Notes: generated by a model not told the origin, from the letters alone. A stretch of 60,313 nt of DNA from Saccharothrix sp. ST-888 (GCF_000955975.1 NZ_JYJF01000033.1:1-60313); one strand, 5' to 3'. Shown: positions 50,224-59,379, numbered from the stretch's first letter. Made by a program: numbers and translations.

Positions 50224-50463
50224 ATGGCGGAGCGGGACGGGGACCTGGAGGCGTTCATCGCCTTCTGCGGCGGGCTGGTGGTGACGCTGCTGGTGCTGCT
50301 CAGCCTGTGGCTGGTGGCCGGCGGGTCGGAGACCAGCGAGCCGAGGTGGTGGCTGGTGCTGGCGGCCGCCGCCGGGCTCGGGACCACGGTACTGACGTAC
50401 CACCGGCTCCGAGCCCAGCGCGCGGCTCAGGACTCGAAGTCCCGGGCGGCCAGCAGCTCGTAG
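50224..50463 (+). CDS. Small two-helix membrane protein
   Basis: A 79-residue protein with two hydrophobic segments (FIAFCGGLVVTLLVLLSLWLV and WWLVLAAAAGLGTTVLTY) and a short charged, serine-rich tail. Its last 37 bp overlap the 3' end of the sacsin-like gene on the other strand, so the tail may vary. Coding bias and clean helices support it. The function is unknown. Confidence 0.55.
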   Translation: MAERDGDLEAFIAFCGGLVVTLLVLLSLWLVAGGSETSEPRWWLVLAAAAGLGTTVLTYHRLRAQRAAQDSKSRAASSS

Positions 50464-53400
50464 GCCCGGTCGGGCTCGGCGAGGGCGGCCAGGATCTCGA
50501 AGCGGCGGTGCCACTGCCCGACCGACCAGGCCAGCCCGGCGGCCAGGCCCTCGGGGGTGGCGGCGTGCAGCAGTCCGGGCACCGGCGGCACCTCGAACTC
50601 GTCGTCCTCGTCGGCCGCTTCGGTGTCCTCGGGGTCGTACGGGAGCTCGGGTGCGGTGGCGGCGGTGTCCCAGCGCCAGCCGATCGCGGCCTCCTCGCCG
50701 TCCGGGCCGACCACCAGCAGGTCCTCGTGCTCCTCGTACACGGCGGGGCAGCCGGGCAGCAACTCCCGTACCACGGCCGGGGTTCGGTGCAGGGTGCCCT
50801 CGGAGAGGACCCGGCCGCCCGCGACCTCGCTGGCCAGCGAGACGTGCAGGCGCTCGGCCAGCTCGGCGGCCCGCTCGGGGGCGACGGGCAGCACCGGGTG
50901 GTCGTGCAGGAGCTCGACCAGGTCGGGGGCGTCCGCGACGACCGCGTCGGCGGCGTCCACGATCACCGTGCCGTCGGGGCGGCGGCCGGTGTCCGCGTCC
51001 AGCGGCGGAACGGCCCGTACCTCGTCCAGCGGCTCGACCCGATCGGCCGGAAGCGCGGCCAACGCACTGTAGACGCCGTGCAGTTGGCGGTGCGAGACGC
51101 GCGAGGACGGGTCGACGAGGCGGTCCAGCAGCTCGTCCGGCCCGTGCGGCTCGGCGAGCAGCGCGGCCAGCGTGGTGCGTACGCCCAGCGCGTGCAGGAA
51201 GGGCTCGTCCAGGCCGGTGCGGGCCTCCTCGTAGAGGCCGCGCAGCAGCGGGTCGGCCCCGGCCGCGCGCAGCCCGGCGGGCTCGCGGCCGCCGAGCACC
51301 GGGTGGTCGCGCAGCCACCAGGCGGTGTACGGCGGCAGGTCGGTGTACGAGCCGTCCGGCAGCAGGGTGCGCACCGGGTTGACCACCGCGTCGCGGTACG
51401 GCGGACGGGCCAGCAGCGCGAGCGCCTCGGGCCAGGCGTCGTCGTCGATCAGGTCCAGGTCGCGGACGGCCAGCAGCTCGGCGGCGACCGGCGGTACGCC
51501 CAACTCCCCGCCGTCGTCGATGTGCAGGGCCTCCAGGGCGTCCTCGCACCATTCGGCGAGACCGTCCGGGGCCTCGTCCAGCAGGCCGGTGGGACGGCCG
51601 CCGGCGGCGCGGTCGGCGGGGGCGGTGGGGTCGAGCCGCTCCAGGTCGTCCGGGTCGAGCACCACGTCCTCGGCACGGACCAGCACGAAGGTGCTCAACG
51701 CGCCTGCTGCGGCGAGAACTTCGGCTCCCCAGCGCTCCAGCAGGTCCTCGTCCACGTACCCGGCGTCGTCCTCGCGGGCCAGGGCGGCGAGCGGGCTGTC
51801 GGGGAGGATCAGCTCACCGGCGCGGGTGAGTTCGCCCTCGTCGTCGGGGAGGGCGAGCCGGGCCAGCCAGGGGTGCTCGCCGGGCGTCGCCTCGGCAGCC
51901 TTGACCAGGGCCAGGACGGCGTCCGCGAGATCGACGGCGGCGTCGAAGTCGTCCTCGCCGAGTTCCAGCGAACGGGCGACGGCGGCCCGCACCTCGGGGG
52001 TGTCCAACACCCCTGCGGGGGTTGCGGTTCCGGCGCCGAGCCGGGCCAGCAGCGGGTGGGCGGCCTCGGGGTGGGCGAGGCGCAGGTCGAGCATGCCGAG
52101 GGCGTCGGCGAGGGCGTCGGGGTAGCCCTCGTACCCGGCCCAGTCGGCGGCGTCGGACGGCAGCAGGACGCGGCGCGGCCCGGTGATCGTACGGCCGTCG
52201 GCGAGCGGGACCGGCAGCGCGCCGAGCGCCTCCGGATCGGCCCCGGCGAGCGCCGCGTACAGGTTGCGCCACCAGGCGGGTTCCCGCTCCAGGCCGCCGA
52301 GTTGGTCCACCACCTCGGCCAGCGGCACCCGGCGCACCCCCAGCACCCGCAGCTCGCTGCGGCGCTCCAGCCCGGCCGGGAGCAGCCCGGGGAAGATCGG
52401 GGCGAGCGCCTCGACCACCGAGTGGTCCGCGCCCTCCAGCAGCGTCGCGTCGCGCGGACGGAGCGCGGGCGTGCCCTCCTCCACCGGCGCCGGGTGCGGC
52501 AGGAACGGCGTACCGGGGAGACGCCCGATGATCGCCGAGCGCAGCGCGTTGTCCAGCGCGCCCTGCCCGAGCGGCCCCGGCACCAGCGAGAGCGAACCGA
52601 GGTCCGCGCCCCGGGCGCGCAGCAGGTCGGTGTACGCGTCGGCGGCCCGCTCGGTGAGGAAGTCGGTCAGCGGTCCCGGCGCGACATGCCGCCGGGTCGG
52701 GTCCAGCGGGTACCCGGCGATCAGCAGGGCGGGCACGCCGAGGGGCTCGTCGCTCGGGGTGGGGGCGTGCACCACCGGCAGGGTGCGCAGCGGCTGCGGG
52801 GCCCCGTCCGCGCCGACCGGGACCGCCCAGGTCACCGTCCAGTACGGGCGGGCCCGTTCCTCGGTGGGCCGGTCGGCCAGCAGCTCGGGGGCGGTGGCCC
52901 CGGCGAGGGTGACGGTCTGCCAGACGGTCTCGGCGCCGTTGTCGGTGAGGGTGACGGTGGTGATGCCGTCGGGCCGCTGCGGGGCGGCGGCCCGGGTGAG
53001 CGTACGGGTGCCGTCCGGGGTCTCGACCACCACCTCGGCCAGACCCGGGAGGGTGAGCAGCAGGGCGTCGTCGATCTCGGCGAGCAGCCGGCGGGTCAGG
53101 TCCTCGGCGGCGGTGTCGCGCAGCGGCAGCACCACCACCGTGTCGTACCCGGCGGGCGCGGCCCCCTCGGCGGGGAACGGCAGCCGCAGCAGCGGGACAT
53201 GGCCCTCGCGGCGGCGCAGCTCCTCGGCCAGCTCGGTCCTGGCCTCGCTGAGCGCGTACGCCTCGGCCAGCGACCAGCGGACGCCGCCGTGGGCACCCAG
53301 CACGGCGGGCTCGTCGGTGACGGCGAGCACGGCGGAGAAGCCGACGCCGAACCGGCCGACGGTGGAGGAGTCCTCGGGGCGCTCGGCGCGCTTGGCGGAG

Positions 53401-53729
53401 GCCCGCAGGGTGGAGAGCGACTCGACCGCAGTGGCGTCCAGCGGCGCGCCGGTGTTGGCGGCGGCGAGGGTGCCGTCGCGCAGGGTCAGCCGCAGCCGTC
53501 CGGGGGCGGCACCGGCCCGTGCGGCGGCGTCGGCGGCGTTCTGCGCCAGCTCGACGATCAGCCGGTCGCGGTAGCCGCCGAGGGCCAGCTCCTCCTCCGC
53601 GTTGGCGTCCTCCCGGAACCGTGCGGGTGCGGCCGTCCACGCCTGCAGGACCCGGTGGCGCAGCCCGGCCGTGTCGAAGACATCGGGGGCCTGTTCGTCC
53701 GTACCGCTGCCGATGATCCGAGGCTCCAC
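50427..53729 (-). CDS. Large sacsin/HSP90-type ATP-binding protein
   Basis: A protein of about 1100 residues. The first 200 or so carry a GHKL ATPase of the HSP90/sacsin kind: RFREDANAEEELALGGYRD, IVELAQNAADAA with the Glu and Asn that position magnesium and water, and the lid and glycine motif STVGRFGVGFSAVLAV. The rest is a long acidic, leucine-rich region without recognisable motifs and a very acidic stretch near the C terminus. Proteins with sacsin N-terminal ATP-binding-like domains occur across actinobacteria and their role is unknown; chaperone-like or conflict-related functions have been suggested. The GTG at 53729 is chosen; an ATG at 53780 is possible. Confidence 0.85.
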   Translation of the reverse strand: MEPRIIGSGTDEQAPDVFDTAGLRHRVLQAWTAAPARFREDANAEEELALGGYRDRLIVELAQNAADAAARAGAAPGRLRLTLRDGTLAAANTGAPLDATAVESLSTLRASAKRAERPEDSSTVGRFGVGFSAVLAVTDEPAVLGAHGGVRWSLAEAYALSEARTELAEELRRREGHVPLLRLPFPAEGAAPAGYDTVVVLPLRDTAAEDLTRRLLAEIDDALLLTLPGLAEVVVETPDGTRTLTRAAAPQRPDGITTVTLTDNGAETVWQTVTLAGATAPELLADRPTEERARPYWTVTWAVPVGADGAPQPLRTLPVVHAPTPSDEPLGVPALLIAGYPLDPTRRHVAPGPLTDFLTERAADAYTDLLRARGADLGSLSLVPGPLGQGALDNALRSAIIGRLPGTPFLPHPAPVEEGTPALRPRDATLLEGADHSVVEALAPIFPGLLPAGLERRSELRVLGVRRVPLAEVVDQLGGLEREPAWWRNLYAALAGADPEALGALPVPLADGRTITGPRRVLLPSDAADWAGYEGYPDALADALGMLDLRLAHPEAAHPLLARLGAGTATPAGVLDTPEVRAAVARSLELGEDDFDAAVDLADAVLALVKAAEATPGEHPWLARLALPDDEGELTRAGELILPDSPLAALAREDDAGYVDEDLLERWGAEVLAAAGALSTFVLVRAEDVVLDPDDLERLDPTAPADRAAGGRPTGLLDEAPDGLAEWCEDALEALHIDDGGELGVPPVAAELLAVRDLDLIDDDAWPEALALLARPPYRDAVVNPVRTLLPDGSYTDLPPYTAWWLRDHPVLGGREPAGLRAAGADPLLRGLYEEARTGLDEPFLHALGVRTTLAALLAEPHGPDELLDRLVDPSSRVSHRQLHGVYSALAALPADRVEPLDEVRAVPPLDADTGRRPDGTVIVDAADAVVADAPDLVELLHDHPVLPVAPERAAELAERLHVSLASEVAGGRVLSEGTLHRTPAVVRELLPGCPAVYEEHEDLLVVGPDGEEAAIGWRWDTAATAPELPYDPEDTEAADEDDEFEVPPVPGLLHAATPEGLAAGLAWSVGQWHRRFEILAALAEPDRAYELLAARDFES

Positions 53730-53842
53730 TGGCCTTGCCGCCTTCCGCCGTCTGCACCCTGCCCTGCGTACGGTGGGCATTCTCCCCCGCCCAGCCCCCT
53801 CCCACCGACCAGGGCTCCCTCAGCGCAACGGGGCAACGCCCC

Positions 53843-54019
53843 CAGGGGCGCAAGGAACTGCGCGAAACGGACGACACGGACCCGTACCGGACCTCGGGGA
53901 GCACGGTGCACCGCCCCACCGGACGCGAGCGGGGTGCAGCTCTGCCCACCGGGCGCGGTTCACGGCAGCAGCCTTCCGAATTCGCGCGGTTCCCCTCCGT
54001 GCAGTTCCCCGCGCCCCTG
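53843..54019. repeat. Dispersed inverted repeat, copy D
   Basis: The left arm (from 53843) is CAGGGGCGCAAGGAACTGCG and its extension. The right side carries two tandem arms, TTCGCGCGGTTCCCC near 53980 and GCAGTTCCCCGCGCCCCTG at 54001-54019. The interior shares GGTGCACCGCC and GCAGCCTTCCG-like blocks with copy B, showing common descent. It lies between the DUF3027 and sacsin-like genes. Confidence 0.7.
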
Positions 54020-54042
54020 TCGGCTCACCTCGGAAGCCGGGC

Positions 54043-54936
54043 TCAGGAGTGGCCGAGCTCCTCGGCCGGGGCGTCCGGCTCGACCGAGCCGCTGGAGCGG
54101 TCGGGGTGCAGCTGGAGCGGCTCGACCTTCAGCTCGTCCAGGATCAGCTCGGACGGCACCGGCGGAGCCGGCAGCACGGCGGCCTCCGAGTGCCCGCCGC
54201 AGCCGTAGGCGAGCGAGACCACCTGGCCGTCCGCCGGACCGAACTCGTTGCCGCAGATGCCGAACGCCTGCCCGAGCGAACCGCCGATCGGCACCAGGAA
54301 GCCGCAGCTGCTGCAGTGCGCCGGTGCGGCCTGTGCCATCGGCGTCTGCGGACCGTACGCGGTCTCCCAGCGGTCCGCGGCCAGGTGCAGGCCGAACCGG
54401 GACAGCACGCGCGGGCGGCCCATGCCGAGCTCCTCCGCGACCGCGCCGATCTCGGCCCGGGCGGGCGCGGGCTGGACGCCGGTGTCGGCGACCACCACGT
54501 CCTCCTCGGCGGCCAGCGCGACCGCGGAGTTCGGGGCGGGCTCGTCCTCGCCGGTCCAGCCGGGCTCCAGGCGCAGGTCGTCGGCGCCGGTCGGCAGCAG
54601 GTCGCCGGGGCCGAGGTCGCCGGGGCGCAGCCGCTCGCTCCACGGCACCCACTGCGGGGCGAGCACCGCGTCCTGGCCGGGCAGCAGGACGACCTCGTCC
54701 AGGGTGACGTTCTTGGCGCGCGGCGCGCGGGCCACGGTGACGGCCCAGTGCCAGCCGCGGTAGGCGGCGTCCAGGCACTCGAAGGTGTGGGTCACCACCC
54801 GGTCGGCGTCCGCCTGGGCCCCGAGGTGTGCGCCCACGATCTCGGCGCCGACGGCGTCGTCAGCGGCCTGGCGGGCGAGTTCGACGGCCTCGGCACAGAG
54901 CCGGTCGGGGGTACGGCTTCGCATCGCAGCACTCAC
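54043..54936 (-). CDS. DUF3027 protein
   Basis: A 297-residue actinobacterial protein. The N-terminal half (RSRTPDRLCAEAVELARQAA, HTFECLDAAYRGWHWAVTVA, VTLDEVVLLPGQDAVLAPQW) matches the DUF3027 family. The C-terminal part has a cysteine cluster (AHCSSCGFLVPIGGSLGQAF followed by GICGNEF and later YGCGGHSE) that could form a zinc ribbon. The function is unknown. The GTG at 54936 gives the MSAA-type start common in the family and has GAGAGA upstream. It is upstream of the sacsin-like gene on the same strand and divergent from the MFS gene. Confidence 0.85.
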   Translation of the reverse strand: MSAAMRSRTPDRLCAEAVELARQAADDAVGAEIVGAHLGAQADADRVVTHTFECLDAAYRGWHWAVTVARAPRAKNVTLDEVVLLPGQDAVLAPQWVPWSERLRPGDLGPGDLLPTGADDLRLEPGWTGEDEPAPNSAVALAAEEDVVVADTGVQPAPARAEIGAVAEELGMGRPRVLSRFGLHLAADRWETAYGPQTPMAQAAPAHCSSCGFLVPIGGSLGQAFGICGNEFGPADGQVVSLAYGCGGHSEAAVLPAPPVPSELILDELKVEPLQLHPDRSSGSVEPDAPAEELGHS

Positions 54937-55346
54937 GGCGTCGATTCTCTCCCAGTTCTGTTGCCTGCGGTCCATGGCCGACGGTCCATGGCCGTCGGTC
55001 CCTTGCCAGCGTTCCGTCGCCCGCTCCGCGCGGTCGTCCGTCGCGGTCGTCGGTCGCGGTCGGATTCGGAGAGCTCTCCGGGAGATGCTCCCGAAAGAAG
55101 GCTCCGAGAACCTTCACCGGACCATGCCGCGAGTTCCGGCCCCGCTGGGTACCGTGCTCCCATTCTGCGCGACTCGGCACCCTCGTGGGGACCGACCGCG
55201 CCGCCCACCGGGTTGCGCACCCGCGATGTGCAGGCTACCCGCCGGTCGGCCCCCTCCGACAGTCCGGTGCCCAGCTCCTGACAGAGCCGCGCCGATTGGC
55301 ACCGGTTCCCTCGTACGGTGGGGGTTTGTCGGGCAGGATGACGTAC

Positions 55347-57080
55347 GTGGCGGACGAGACCCCGTCGCAGCACGCACTGCACGACCAGCAGGCCAACGGC
55401 ACCCCGGGCCGGGCCCCGGAGCCGGCCGGCGTGCCGCGACAGCAGCTCCAGGTCCCCCCTGCGGACGGCGCCGAGCCGCAGCCGGAGGACGGATCCGCCC
55501 CGCCCGCAGTAGATCTCCCGCCCTCGCCGCCCGCCGCTACCCCGGTCGTACCTGAGCCGCCCGCGCCCGAGCCGCCCGCGCCGGTGCCGTTCGCGGGCGA
55601 GCCGTTCGCGGGCGAGCCGTTCGCGGGCGAGCCGTTCGCGGGCGAGCCGTTCGCGGGCGAGCCGTTCGCGGGCGAGCCGTTCGCCGGCGAGGACGAGCCC
55701 TTCGCGGGATTCGACCGGCGCCGCAGCCTGCTGGTCCGTGGCGCCTCCGCCGCCGGGCTGCGCACCGGTCGGCTGGTGCACGGCACCGGCCGCCGGATCC
55801 GCCGGGCGACGGCCGCCGAGGGGGCGGGCGAGTCGGGACTGGCGAAGCTGATCGAGCTGCACGCGCTGAACTCCTTCGGCGACATGCTGATCACCATCGC
55901 GCTGGCCTCGACCATCTTCTTCTCGGTCCCGACCGGCGAGGCCCGCGGCCGGGTGGCGCTCTACCTGCTGATCACCATGGCCCCGTTCGCCCTGCTGGCC
56001 CCGGTGATCGGCCCGCTCCTCGACCGGATGCCGCACGGCCGCCGCACCGCGATGGCGATGTCGATGCTGGTCCGCGCCGTCCTGGCGTGGACCATGGCCG
56101 GCACGGTCGCCGACGGCGGCCTCGCGCTCTACCCGGAGGCCCTCGGCGTCCTGGTGGCCTCCAAGGCGTACGGGGTGGTGCGCAGCGTGGTGGTGCCCCG
56201 GCTGCTGCCGCGCCGGCTGTCGCTGGTGAAGGCGAACTCGCGGGTGACCCTGGCCGGACTGCTGGCCACCGGCCTGGCGGCGGGCCTCGGCGGACTGCTG
56301 CACCTGATCGGGCCCGGCTGGCCGCTGCGCGGGGCCTTCCTGGTCTTCGTCATCGGCACCCTGATGGCCTTCCACCTGCCGCACGAGGTGGACTCCGCCA
56401 AGGGCGAGCAGCGCGCCGTCCTGCACGCCGACGAGGAGTGCCCGGCGCTGCCCGACGGGATCACGGTGCTGCCGGAGAAGGCGACCCTGCGGACCGTCGG
56501 CCCGTCGGTGATCCTCGCCCTGCGCGCGATGGCGACGCTGCGCGCGCTGGTCGGCTTCCTGGTGATGTTCCTGGCCTTCCTGCTGCGCGAGGACCCGGTG
56601 GGCGGCCTCGCCCCGACGGTGAGCCTCGGCATCGTCGCCCTCGCGGCCGGGACCGGCAACGCGTTCGGCTCGGTCCTCGGTTCCTGGCTGCGGACCAGGG
56701 GCTCGGAGGCCACCGTGACGGTGATGCTGCTGCTGGCCGCCCTGGCCGCCGGGGCGGCGGCGCTCTGGTACGGCCTGCCGACGGTCGCCGTGGTGGCGGG
56801 CGCGGCCGGGGTGGCCGCCTCGCTCGGCAAACTGGCCCTGGACGCGCTGATCCAGCGGGACGTCCCCGAGGCGGTGCGGACCTCGGCCTTCGCCCGCTCC
56901 GAGACGCTGCTCCAGCTCGCCTGGGTGGCGGGCGGCGCGGTCGGCATCCTGCTGCCGCTGGACGGCGTACTCGGCCTCTCGGTGGCCGCCGGGCTGGTCG
57001 GCCTGATGCTCCTGTGGACCGTACGGGCGCTCCTCAAGGTCGGCCTGCGCGGCCCCGCGGCCCGCCCCAGGGTCGCCTAG
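55347..57080 (+). CDS. MFS transporter with an N-terminal disordered repeat region
   Basis: A 577-residue protein. The first 125 residues are cytoplasmic, acidic and proline-rich and include seven tandem PFAGE repeats. The transporter body starts near LAKLIELHALNSFGDMLITI and has about twelve helices with the A-motif-like LLDRMPHGRRTAMAMSMLVR and the conserved VVRSVVVPRLLPRRLSLVKA. The substrate is unknown. Proteins of this group sit beside DUF3027 in Streptomyces. The GTG at 55347 is 7 nt after CAGGAT, resembling the leaderless pattern; an ATG at 55338 would add three residues. Confidence 0.82.
   Translation: MADETPSQHALHDQQANGTPGRAPEPAGVPRQQLQVPPADGAEPQPEDGSAPPAVDLPPSPPAATPVVPEPPAPEPPAPVPFAGEPFAGEPFAGEPFAGEPFAGEPFAGEPFAGEDEPFAGFDRRRSLLVRGASAAGLRTGRLVHGTGRRIRRATAAEGAGESGLAKLIELHALNSFGDMLITIALASTIFFSVPTGEARGRVALYLLITMAPFALLAPVIGPLLDRMPHGRRTAMAMSMLVRAVLAWTMAGTVADGGLALYPEALGVLVASKAYGVVRSVVVPRLLPRRLSLVKANSRVTLAGLLATGLAAGLGGLLHLIGPGWPLRGAFLVFVIGTLMAFHLPHEVDSAKGEQRAVLHADEECPALPDGITVLPEKATLRTVGPSVILALRAMATLRALVGFLVMFLAFLLREDPVGGLAPTVSLGIVALAAGTGNAFGSVLGSWLRTRGSEATVTVMLLLAALAAGAAALWYGLPTVAVVAGAAGVAASLGKLALDALIQRDVPEAVRTSAFARSETLLQLAWVAGGAVGILLPLDGVLGLSVAAGLVGLMLLWTVRALLKVGLRGPAARPRVA
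55587..55691 (+). repeat. Seven-copy 15-bp coding tandem repeat (PFAGE)
   Basis: Seven tandem copies of CCGTTCGCGGGCGAG encode PFAGE repeated without a break. Six copies are identical and the seventh differs by one silent base. Near-identity at the DNA level points to recent expansion by replication slippage. Confidence 0.9.
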
Positions 57081-57248
57081 GCGGCCGGTGGCCCGGGCCC
57101 GCGCGTCACGGAAGCCTCCGCCGTGTCCCGACCGCCCCCGTCGGCCTCCGGAGAGCTCCGTTCCCCGGTTCGGCCGCCCGACCAGCGGCACATGACACGG
57201 GCGGGGGAGACTTGGCCACCCGCGCGCACCTTGATCGGCGCTGCCCGG

Positions 57249-57261
57249 TAGATTCATGCCC
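57249..57261 (+). promoter_or_regulatory. Leaderless -10 box for the DUF2771-mqnB-mqnD operon
   Basis: TAGATT at 57249-57254 is followed by 7 nt and the ATG at 57262. This spacing excludes the upstream in-frame ATG at 57256 as the true start. Confidence 0.65.
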
Positions 57262-57798
57262 ATGAGCCTCAGCACCCGTGTCATCGCCGCCGTCGGCGCC
57301 GTTGTCGTGATCGGCGCCGGCACGGTCGTCGGTTCCGTCGCGTACGCCAGCAACCAGGGCAAGCCCGAGCACCCGCTGGCCACCCTGGTGGTCGGCCGGT
57401 CCTCCATCCACGCCGGGCCGACCTGCTACAACGACGGCAAGCCGCTGAACAAGGACGCCATCGCCAAGTGCCAGGCCGACGCCAAGAAGGCCGGCGACGC
57501 GGGCGACCTGCCGTCCTCCGACGTGACCAGCAGTGACCGGATCGGCGTCGGCGTCGACCCGGGCGTGGCCGACAAGGGCTGGTGGGCCGCGACCGACGGC
57601 GGCCAGGGCCAGGCCCAGATCGCCTCGCTGCGCACCGGCTCGACCTTCTCCGGTCTGCAGACCGCCTCCGCGCTGCTCTCCACCAGCTCCGAGAACACCC
57701 GGGTCACCGTGGTCGAGAACGACGCGAAGACCGGCGACATCATCGCCGCCTGGTTCTTCGACCTCAAGAACAAGGACTTCGTTCCGACCGCGCAGTGA
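57262..57798 (+). CDS. DUF2771 exported or membrane-anchored protein
   Basis: A 178-residue protein with an N-terminal hydrophobic segment (VIAAVGAVVVIGAGTVVGSV) that is a signal anchor or uncleaved signal, then a small extracellular domain. Two cysteines (AGPTCYNDGKPLNKDAIAKC) could form a disulphide, and DRIGVGVDPGVADKGWW is the motif I associate with DUF2771. The function is unknown. The ATG at 57262 is leaderless. Its stop overlaps the mqnB start by 4 nt, so it is co-translated with menaquinone genes. Confidence 0.75.
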   Translation: MSLSTRVIAAVGAVVVIGAGTVVGSVAYASNQGKPEHPLATLVVGRSSIHAGPTCYNDGKPLNKDAIAKCQADAKKAGDAGDLPSSDVTSSDRIGVGVDPGVADKGWWAATDGGQGQAQIASLRTGSTFSGLQTASALLSTSSENTRVTVVENDAKTGDIIAAWFFDLKNKDFVPTAQ

Positions 57799-58544
57799 CG
57801 CGGCGTCCGTCCGACGACCAGCAGCCGGGAGCGCAGGCCGCCCGGCTGCTGGTCGTCGTCGCCGTTCCCGCCGAGGCCGAGGCCGTACTGCGCGGACTGG
57901 GGGACGGTGCCGTGACACTGCCGGTCCCCGGTGGTGAGCTGCACCGCGCCGAGCACGCCTGCGGGGTGCCGGTGGACGTGCTGGCCGGCGGTGTCGGCCC
58001 GGCGGCCGTGGCGGCGGCCACCGCGAGTCTGCCCTGGCTGCACCGGTACGAGCTGGTGGTCTCGGCCGGGATCGCGGGCGGCTTCGCCCCGCACGCGCCG
58101 ATCGGGTCCGTCGTGGTCGCCGACCGGATCGTGGCCGCCGACCTGGGCGCGCAGACTCCCGAGGGCTTCCTGGACGTCGCCGAGCTGGGCTTCGGCAGCG
58201 TCCACCACACACCGGTGCCCGCAGCCGTCGGCCTGGCCGCCGAGGTGCTCGGCGCCGCCCGCGGCACCGTGCTGACCGTCTCCACGGTCACCGGCAGCGC
58301 CGAACGGGCCGCCGAGCTCACCGCCCGCCATCCGCGGGCGCTGGCCGAGGCGATGGAGGGCTTCGGGGTCGCCGAGGCCGCCGCCCGGCACGGGGTGCCG
58401 GTGTTCGAACTGCGGACCGTCTCCAACGCCGTCGGCCCGCGCGACCGCTCCGCCTGGCGCATCGGCGAGGCCCTCGGCGCGCTGGAGCGGGCCTTCGCCC
58501 ACCTGCCGTACCCGGAACTGCTCCAGGAGGTCGGACATGGCTGA
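57795..58544 (+). CDS. mqnB: Futalosine hydrolase
   Basis: MqnB removes hypoxanthine from futalosine in the alternative menaquinone pathway used by Streptomyces. The 249-residue protein has the nucleoside-phosphorylase fold with VVSAGIAGGFAPHAPIGSVV, the purine-binding region VLTVSTVTGSAERAAEL, and AEAMEGFGVAEAAARHGVPV with the catalytic-site Glu and Met. The GTG start overlaps the DUF2771 stop (GTGA), and its own stop lies 8 nt into mqnD. Menaquinone is the sole respiratory quinone in these bacteria, so the operon should be essential. Confidence 0.93.
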   Translation: MTRRPSDDQQPGAQAARLLVVVAVPAEAEAVLRGLGDGAVTLPVPGGELHRAEHACGVPVDVLAGGVGPAAVAAATASLPWLHRYELVVSAGIAGGFAPHAPIGSVVVADRIVAADLGAQTPEGFLDVAELGFGSVHHTPVPAAVGLAAEVLGAARGTVLTVSTVTGSAERAAELTARHPRALAEAMEGFGVAEAAARHGVPVFELRTVSNAVGPRDRSAWRIGEALGALERAFAHLPYPELLQEVGHG

Positions 58545-59379
58545 GCCGCTGCGGATCGCCTACTCCCCCTGCCCGAACGACACCTTCGTCTTCCACGCCT
58601 GGGCGCACGGCCTGGTCCCCGGCGCGGCCGCCCCCGAGGTGACCTTCGCGGACATCGACATCACCAACGGCCTCGCCGAGCGCGGGGAACTGGACGTACT
58701 GAAGATCAGCTACGGACAGCTGCCCTGGGTGCTGGACGAGTACGCGCTGCTGCCCTGCGGCGGGGCGCTGGGCCGGGGCTGCGGGCCGCTGGTGCTCACC
58801 CGCGAGCCCGGTACGGACCTGACGGGCCGCCGGGTCGCGGTGCCGAGCGAGCGCTCCACCGCGTACCTGCTGTTCCGGCTCTGGGCCGCCAAGGCGGTGC
58901 CCGGCGGGTTCGGGGAGATCGTGGTGCTGCCGTTCCACGAGATCATGCCCGCCGTCCGGGACGGGCGGGTGGACGCCGGTCTGGTGATCCACGAAGCCCG
59001 GTTCACCTACCAGCAGTACGGCCTGCACAACCTGGCCGACATGGGCGAGGCCTGGGAGCAGGAGACCGGCCTGCCGATCCCGCTGGGCGCGATCATCGCC
59101 CGGCGCTCACTGGGCGCCGAGCGGCTGCGCGAACTCAGTGCGGCGATCCGCACCTCGGTCGCGCTGGCCTGGGAGAACCCGGCGGCGTCCCGGCCCTATG
59201 TGCTGGCGCACGCCCAGGAGATGGACCCGGACGTGGCGGACCGGCACATCGCGCTCTACGTCAACGAGTTCACCGGCGACCTCGGCGAGGCCGGATACGC
59301 GGCCGTGCACGGCCTGCTGACCCGGGCCGCCGCCGAGGGACTGGTACCGGCGATCGACCCGGGCGCACTGGCCTTCTGA
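58537..59379 (+). CDS. mqnD: 1,4-dihydroxy-6-naphthoate synthase
   Basis: MqnD converts cyclic dehypoxanthine futalosine to 1,4-dihydroxy-6-naphthoate, the step that forms the naphthoquinone ring. The 280-residue protein opens with the family hallmark YSPCPNDTFVFHAWAHG. It continues with FADIDITNGLAERGELDVLK, the substrate pocket VPSERSTAYLLFRLWAAK, and DAGLVIHEARFTYQQYGLHN with the catalytic His. AGGAGG lies 6 nt before the ATG, inside mqnB, so the two genes are translationally coupled. It converges on the cold-shock gene with only 22 bp between stops. Confidence 0.95.
   Translation: MAEPLRIAYSPCPNDTFVFHAWAHGLVPGAAAPEVTFADIDITNGLAERGELDVLKISYGQLPWVLDEYALLPCGGALGRGCGPLVLTREPGTDLTGRRVAVPSERSTAYLLFRLWAAKAVPGGFGEIVVLPFHEIMPAVRDGRVDAGLVIHEARFTYQQYGLHNLADMGEAWEQETGLPIPLGAIIARRSLGAERLRELSAAIRTSVALAWENPAASRPYVLAHAQEMDPDVADRHIALYVNEFTGDLGEAGYAAVHGLLTRAAAEGLVPAIDPGALAF

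Noticed and set aside
48480..54707. A 2075-codon plus-strand open frame
   Set aside because: It crosses the P-type ATPase out of frame and runs antisense through the sacsin-like and DUF3027 genes. Its composition is shadow-like (runs of Arg, Gly and Pro) and it has no domains.
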